This document shows, piece by piece, positions 59,023-64,000 of a stretch of 64,000 nucleotides of DNA; within the stretch, counting starts at the first letter, position 1, and each line of letters starts with the position of its first letter. This DNA comes from Cristatella mucedo (Eukaryota; Bryozoa; Phylactolaemata; Cristatellidae): the NCBI GenBank assembly GCA_009760855.2, contig WPIO01000080.1, positions 1,556,501 to 1,620,500 of the forward strand, given 5' to 3'. Below the pieces are notes generated by a model. It was not told the origin of the DNA and ran no database searches. It saw only the letters and a list, made by a program, of their open reading frames with translations. The position numbers and the translations under genes are program-made.

Positions 59023-60080
59023 CTAGACTAGTTCACGGCCCACCACCGGGTACAGCACTACGACACCCTTGGCCGACAGCACGGCCAGTCGGGCGGGCCT
59101 GCCTCGAGCGAGCGACACGCGCAGCGGGTTGATCGCAGTGTGAGTGGCCGGCGCCACGGCATCCTTCAACGTTCGGCCGTCGTCACCGCTGACGGCTATC
59201 ACGCGGCGGCTGTACGGCAGCGCCACGTACAGGGTGTGGCCGGAGGGCAGCGAGCAGACGTCGTACACATCCTCTCTCATCGAGCGCCGCCAGACCACCT
59301 CTCCGCTGTGCGTGAGTGCCTGTATGACGAACGCCGGCACCCCGCCGACGCCACCCTCGGAGCCGGCCATCGGCAGCTTCTCGTTGCTTAGCGCCACGAT
59401 GACGTGCTGCGTGGCGACCAGGCTGAGAACATTGTACTGTAGTTGGCACTTGAAAAGCGGCTGCCTTGGCATGCGGTCAGACTGAGGACGGGCGCCGGCA
59501 GCCAGCGAGTAAAGGGCAAGCTGCGGCCCGGGCGACCAGGTGCTGCCCACCACGATGCCGCCGCCCACTGACTTCTGCGTCTCGATGGACGAGGCCCCGG
59601 CCACGGCAACGCGATCGGAGCCGATCGCCGACAGACGGTAGGGCTCCATCAGCAGCCAGATGTGCAGGTCCTCGACAAAGCCCTGGCGATCGTCGGATTT
59701 GCCTCCGGGCTGCTGCGGCGGATTCGTCCCGCTCCCGAGGTCGCCGCACCAATGCAGCACGACGATGCTGTGCAGGTTGATGAGGCCGACGGCGGCGCGG
59801 CCGTCGTCCAGGGCTTCCACGGTGCTCACGATGCTGTCCTGGCCGAGGCCGGTCTTCGCCGGTCGCCAAGACTGCAGCTTCCGGCCAGCAACGGTGTACT
59901 GCTTGAGTCCGTGCTTGAGCGCAGCCAGGAGAACGCGGCCGTCAGCGGTGATGGCGACGTCGCGGCAGTCGAGTGGCACCCGGAAGCTGTCCGTGGCATC
60001 GCCGAAGACGAGCAGGGAGCGGTCGCCGCCATCGTCCCCATCGCTGACTTCGAACAGGTCGAGTGGCTGGTCAGCAGTAG
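59023..60080 (-). CDS. Gene G exon 2: NHL-like beta-propeller
   Basis: The stop is at 59023-59025. The frame is open upstream without any ATG, as expected for an internal exon. The likeliest phase-1 acceptor is GCAGTTACAG, AG at 60082-60081. Blade 1 has C-R-D-V-A-I-T-A-D-G followed by R-V-L-L-A-A-L-K-H-G. Blade 2 has D-G-R-A-A-V-G-L-I-N. Blade 3 has W-S-P-G-P-Q-L. Blade 4 ends V-V-W-R-R-S-M. Blade 5 has R-R-V-I-A-V-S-G-D-D-G-R. Blade 6 has L-A-V-L-S-A-K-G-V-V-V-L-Y-P. This is the clearest six-blade copy and it is intact. AATAAA lies 63 bases downstream. Its RBCC partner is cut by the right edge. Confidence 0.85.
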
Positions 60081-60241
60081 CTGTAACTGCTGCTGCTTCG
60101 TGAGATCGTTGCTCAGAGGCGCGCAAGCATGCTGCTTCCCTCCCACAGCAAAGAACGGCTGGCCAACTGCCCGTGCAGGCGTTTACAGCAGACAGAACGA
60201 AGCATACAAACCAAACAGCTTACAAGGAGTGCATGCATGCA

Positions 60242-60244
60242 CAC

Positions 60245-60318
<74 letters not shown>

Positions 60319-60330
60319 AACACAAACACA
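60242..60330. repeat. (CA)n then (CAAACA)n
   Basis: Pure CA to about 60311, then CAAACA units to 60330. Confidence 0.95.
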
Positions 60331-60471
60331 AACTTGCAGTCACAAATGCCGACCGAGCTACGCCAAAGTTCTCACCAATGCTTAACAAACAGGCATGAAA
60401 TCTCCATCTCTTTAGGGCAAAACAGGCTGGCTCCTCTGCAGATACCACACATATTACACATTATATATCAC

Positions 60472-60474
<3 letters not shown>

Positions 60475-60524
<50 letters not shown>

Positions 60525-60527
60525 TGC
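60475..60527. repeat. (TA)n microsatellite
   Basis: About 40 bases of pure TA with flanking ATTATATA. Confidence 0.93.
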
Positions 60528-60716
60528 AGATACAACACATTGCATATTCACTTTGGTTTTTGCTTCAGCTGTCTGCACTGCTAATCGTCCTCCATTATGT
60601 TTTTTATACTTTTAGTGCAACAGTTCGATGAATTCACTGAGTAGCAATATCGATAGATTCAGGCTAAAAACACCAGAGATTATCACGATTATTACAGGAA
60701 GTTGACCTTGAGGGTA

Positions 60717-61121
60717 ACAATAATAATAATAATAATAATAATGACATTTGCACAGTGCCCTCTGAGAATTTAATCTCTTTCTAGGCACTTTACATATGCT
60801 GTAAAGGAGGCATGATCAAGTGGTTAGTGATAACATGCACGATGTCAACACGCATAACATGGTTAGGGGTGACATGCACAGGGTCAGCGTGCAAATGTGG
60901 TTAGTGGTAGCTTGCACAGTGCCAGCAGGCATAAGCACGTAACAGACGAATCACACAGACCCACTAAACGTTGTGCTTAGTATATACGTTTTTAGTTTCA
61001 TTTCAAGTGTGGACAAGTCAGGAGATGTCGTAACACAATTCGGGAGTGAGTTCCAGGCTTTGGGAGCATGCGAACTAGAGGCACGGTCTCCAAAGGATTT
61101 GAGGTTTGTGCGAGGTTTCTG
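60717..61121 (-). mobile_element. LINE-A 3' fragment
   Basis: AAT tail at 60717, the 3' UTR and the end of the RT ORF (GAGTTCCAGGCTTTGGGAGC near 61045). Moderately diverged. Confidence 0.85.
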
Positions 61122-62102
61122 TTAATGGAGGAGGAAGCTCTCACTCGCAAAGTACGAGCAGCCAGCCTGCCACTGCTCACGCGTGATGTATGACCTCCGG
61201 CATGTGTCATCACAATGCAAGTCATGAAGCGTGCGTAGCAGTGTCAGCACGAGGGGGTGGAGGCGGCGGAGAAGGCAAGAGAGACAATCGTCGGTGACGT
61301 AGGGGGACGGCGGCAACTCGTGAGAACCTACGTTGTTCAACTGGCCGTGGCTGCACAGCCGGCACTGCAGACGAGATGAAGTCTGGCTGATGATGATGGC
61401 CTTCGTTTGAGACTGCCTGAAGTGAGGCGCTCGATCCGTTGGTGAGTGCGTTAGCAATGACAGCAGAGCCTGCAAGCACAATCGGCAGGCTGCCGCTGCC
61501 TATAGGATGCGAGGATTGCAGCACGCAGCCAAGTGTGCAGGTGTTGGAGGTACTGGAGCAGAGGCAGACTTTGATGCACACTCTTTCAATCTCCTAGGTA
61601 GACTAGTAGCCGCAGTGATCTATTCGACGGCCGCCGCAGTAAAGGTCAAGGATGCAACGGGAACACTTTTTTCGGCTAAAGCAAGCTAACGTTGCCAGCT
61701 TCTACAATCTCAAGAAAAAATAGTATCGACAAGAAGAGGAGCCCCGGGTTTCCTTTACGAGCATTGGTATACTTGCTGAAAAGGTTTGCACGAAATAACG
61801 TGTGCCCATATTTCTCAACTAACTAACTCCGGTGAAAGCAAGCATACTAACAGACGACCATGTGAGCCTGACCCTGCAGGTCACAGAGACGAATGGTGTA
61901 GAAGGTAGAAAAAATAAAGAAAAGAAAATAAACAGACAAAAAACACCGAAAGCAAAATTAATCGCAATAAATAAATACAACAATAATGAAAAAATAATAA
62001 ATAACAAAATAACAAATATTGTTCACTGTCTCCACAGGACTTATTCAGTGCTAGCACAGCAGCTTGATATAAGTATGTCTCACATAACTGGTCTGATGTA
62101 AT

Positions 62103-63505
62103 GTAATGTATCTCCGTCAGTAAGTCCACAAAGTCATAAAGACCAGGTGGGTGTTACGCAGGAGAGTTTTGTATAGCGCACTCACAGCCTAAGCGGCTTT
62201 TGGTACCCATTCGGTAGCCAACAGACTTCGTCTCACGCAACAAAGAGAAAGTGGGAAGCATAGCAGCTTCCACAGTCAAATCCGCCTATTTTCAGCTTCA
62301 TAACATTGCTAAAATTCTGGCTTGTTTAGATAAAGATACCACGTCCAAGTTGGTCCATGCATTCGTGACATCCCGTCTCGACTTCTGCAACTCACTGCTT
62401 ACTGGCCTACCAGCATGTGCGATCAGGCGATTGCAGCTGGTGCAAAACTCGGCAGCTAGACTTGTCTGCCGTGAGCGTCGCAGTTGCCACATTACTCCAC
62501 TTCTCGCCGACCTGCACTGGCTACCAGTCAAGCAACGGATTGACTTCAAGGTTTTGTCGCTCACTTTTAGGTCCCCTCATTCTATGGCTCCAGCCTATCT
62601 GTCAGATATACTACCCCATCAGGCCAAGCATCGTACCACCCGCTTTTCGGAATCCAACAGTCTAGAAATACCTCGTACAAACCTTAAATCCTTTGGAGAC
62701 CGTGCATTTAGTTCATATGCTCCCAAAGCCTGGAACTCCCTCCCGACCTGCGTCAGAACATCCCCTGACCTGACCACATTTAAAAGGAACCTAAAAACAC
62801 ACCTATTTAGGACAGCATTTAGTGGGTCCCTGTGATTCGTCCTTGATGTGCTCATGCGTGCTGACACTGTGCATGCTGCCACTAACCACATTTGCATGCT
62901 GACCCTGTGCATATCACCCCTAACCATATTATTCATTTCGTTTGTTTTTCAAGCATGATTTTACTTACCATTCAATTGCATTTCACTTTACAGCAAATGT
63001 AAAGCGCCTAGAGAGAGATTAAGTTCTCTGAGGGCACTTTATCAAGTGAATTTTAATTATTATTATTATTATTATTAAGCATAGCAGAGTCAGGAGAGCA
63101 GTTGAGGTAGTGAGTAGCATAGAAGTAGCAGTTCAGGACCGCTGAAAAAGATGTGCCATAGTCGGCAGTTGGAGAGCAGTTGTCGTTGCGTAAGAATTGT
63201 GGAAGCAAGTTCCACAGTCTAGGACCTGCAGAGCTAAAGCTTCTGTCGCCAAACTGTCTTTAAGAGGAGGAATGGGACAGCTAATTTATTGTCCACACAG
63301 GACCTGAGGGCACGAACAGGCTGAAAGTGATGCAGCAGTTCAGCTAGGTACGAAGGAGCCAAGCCGTGGCGGGCCTTGTGGGTCAGCGTAAGAACTTTGC
63401 TCTGTATTTATTGCTCAACTGGCAACCATCCTAGCTCTTTCAGCAAAGGTGACACATGCTCAAACCGCTGGGACTTGAAGACCAGCCTTGGAGCCATATT
63501 CATAG
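62103..63505 (-). mobile_element. LINE-B copy interrupted by LINE-A
   Basis: The LINE-B 3' part lies at 62103-62266 and its coding part at 63077-63505, both minus. The two pieces join in the order seen in 52703-52938. The coding part reads, on the minus strand, K-A-R-H-G-L-A-P-S-Y-L-A-E-L-L and D-N-K-L-A-V-P-F, an L2/CR1-like C-terminus with stops. Confidence 0.8.
62267..63076 (+). mobile_element. Young LINE-A insertion with 11 bp target-site duplication
   Basis: AAGCATAGCAG occurs at 62256-62266 and 63077-63087, directly flanking the element. The 5'-truncated copy has an open RT C-terminus to 62835 (L-D-F-C-N-S-L-L-T-G-L-P, V-Q-N-S-A-A-R-L-V, ending F-S-G-S-L). The 3' UTR and (ATT)n tail follow. 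This is the best-preserved copy in the window. Confidence 0.93.
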
Positions 63506-63648
63506 TCCGCTGTAGCATTGGTCATATTTGCATCTGGTCTGGACCACGACATGCTTCCATTACAGCAGATGTACAGTGTCCCGGAAGATAATTTAGTTCT
63601 CTTAGGGCACTAGCTATAACTTTCTATTATTATTATTATTATCATTCA
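63505..63648 (+). mobile_element. LINE-A-like 3' end fragment
   Basis: CCATTACAGCAGATGTACAG, then TAATTTAGTTCTCTTAGGGC and a TATTATTATTATTATTATC tail. Diverged. Confidence 0.7.
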
Positions 63649-63869
63649 AAATTCAGGAATGCAAAAATAAAAAACTTCACATTTAAGCATCTGGACTCGT
63701 CACCGAGAAGGCACCATATCTACACGACCGAACCTCTAAAAAAAGTCCCTCACCCGAATGCCACCTTCCAAGCCTCCACAAGGCTGAAACAAGCTGCAGT
63801 GAGAGTTGCCGCCAGAAGCCGCTGCTGCTTCCGGCGCCTGCTTCCGGCTGAGTGCCTCACACCACTTAC

Positions 63870-64000
63870 CGGTGAGCGAAAGGTGGCTGAACTGCGGACG
63901 ACCGATCCACTCTGCCAGCGCTGCGTCCAGCTCAAGCTTCAAGCTCGGCCGCTCGCTGCGATGACGCAGCGCCGTCACAAGGTCGCTGCTGCTGCTGTCG
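63870..64000 (-). CDS. Gene G exon 1: C-terminal end of an RBCC module (partial)
   Basis: Only the last 131 bases of the exon lie in the window. The minus-strand frame is open to the right edge and encodes a serine-rich stretch, then L-D-A-A-L-A-E-W-I-G-R-P. This is the same tail as K-W-I-G-W-P of gene B and D-W-L-G-C-P of gene D. It ends at ACC-G|GTAAGT, a near-consensus phase-1 donor (last exon base 63870). Read through, the frame would stop at 63736. The RING and B-boxes would lie beyond 64000. The next downstream minus-strand propeller exon is 60080-59023. Confidence 0.72.

Larger units (their letters stand above)
60083..63869 (-). other. Gene G intron
   Basis: The inferred 3.8 kb intron from donor GTAAGT (GT at 63869-63868) to the acceptor near 60081. 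It holds CA and TA arrays, LINE-A at 60717, 62267 and 63505, and LINE-B at 62103/63077. Two overlapping minus ORFs at 61122-61581 (about 119 codons each) resemble nothing I know. Confidence 0.6.

Noticed and set aside
61122-61581. A zinc-finger-like exon in the gene G intron
   Set aside because: Two overlapping minus ORFs contain C-R-L-C, but spacing and flanks do not match RING, B-box or any other finger I know.

Overview
The window looks like metazoan, probably invertebrate, nuclear DNA. It has GC-rich, alanine-rich exons with GT-AG splice signals, TRIM-type zinc-finger proteins, L2/CR1-like LINEs with (ATT)n tails, tRNA-headed SINEs, a decayed Ty3/Gypsy element and very long dinucleotide arrays. 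I cannot name a phylum or species.

The main content is a cluster of one gene family. Seven first exons encode RING, B-box1, B-box2 and a helical segment (an RBCC/TRIM module). Five second exons encode a roughly 350-residue, apparently six-bladed NHL-like beta-propeller. Each RBCC exon whose 3' end is visible ends at a phase-1 GT donor shortly after a short conserved tail (often W-I/L-G). The propeller exons are open upstream and have phase-1 AG acceptors, the clearest one in gene F. I read the family as two-exon TRIM-NHL-like E3 ubiquitin ligases, with RBCC on exon 1 and the propeller on exon 2.

Layout: gene A, minus, exon 1 at 1-711, running off the left edge. Gene B, minus, 17286-12012. 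Genes C and D, plus: RBCC exons at 23751 and 26288 in tandem before a single propeller exon at about 30151-31241. Gene E, minus, 43444-38692, frameshifted in both exons. Gene F, minus, 52614-48665. Gene G, minus, propeller exon at 60080-59023, with only the last 131 bases of exon 1 visible at the right edge. B and C/D are divergent across a 6.4 kb spacer that holds a 388 bp CT array. C/D and E are convergent across a 7.4 kb LINE graveyard.

Introns and spacers are packed with repeats. LINE-A has more than 15 3'-end fragments, one with an 11 bp target-site duplication. LINE-B has six fragments. SINE1 has a tRNA-like head and a tail that copies the LINE-A 3' end. SINE2 is also tRNA-headed. Several insertions are nested, which gives their relative ages. 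There are also minisatellites, a composite TA-rich array flanked by a 90 bp direct repeat, and a recurring class of short perfect palindromes.

All gene models come from sequence alone. Exon pairing rests on strand, order, intron phase and paralogy, and no transcript evidence was available.
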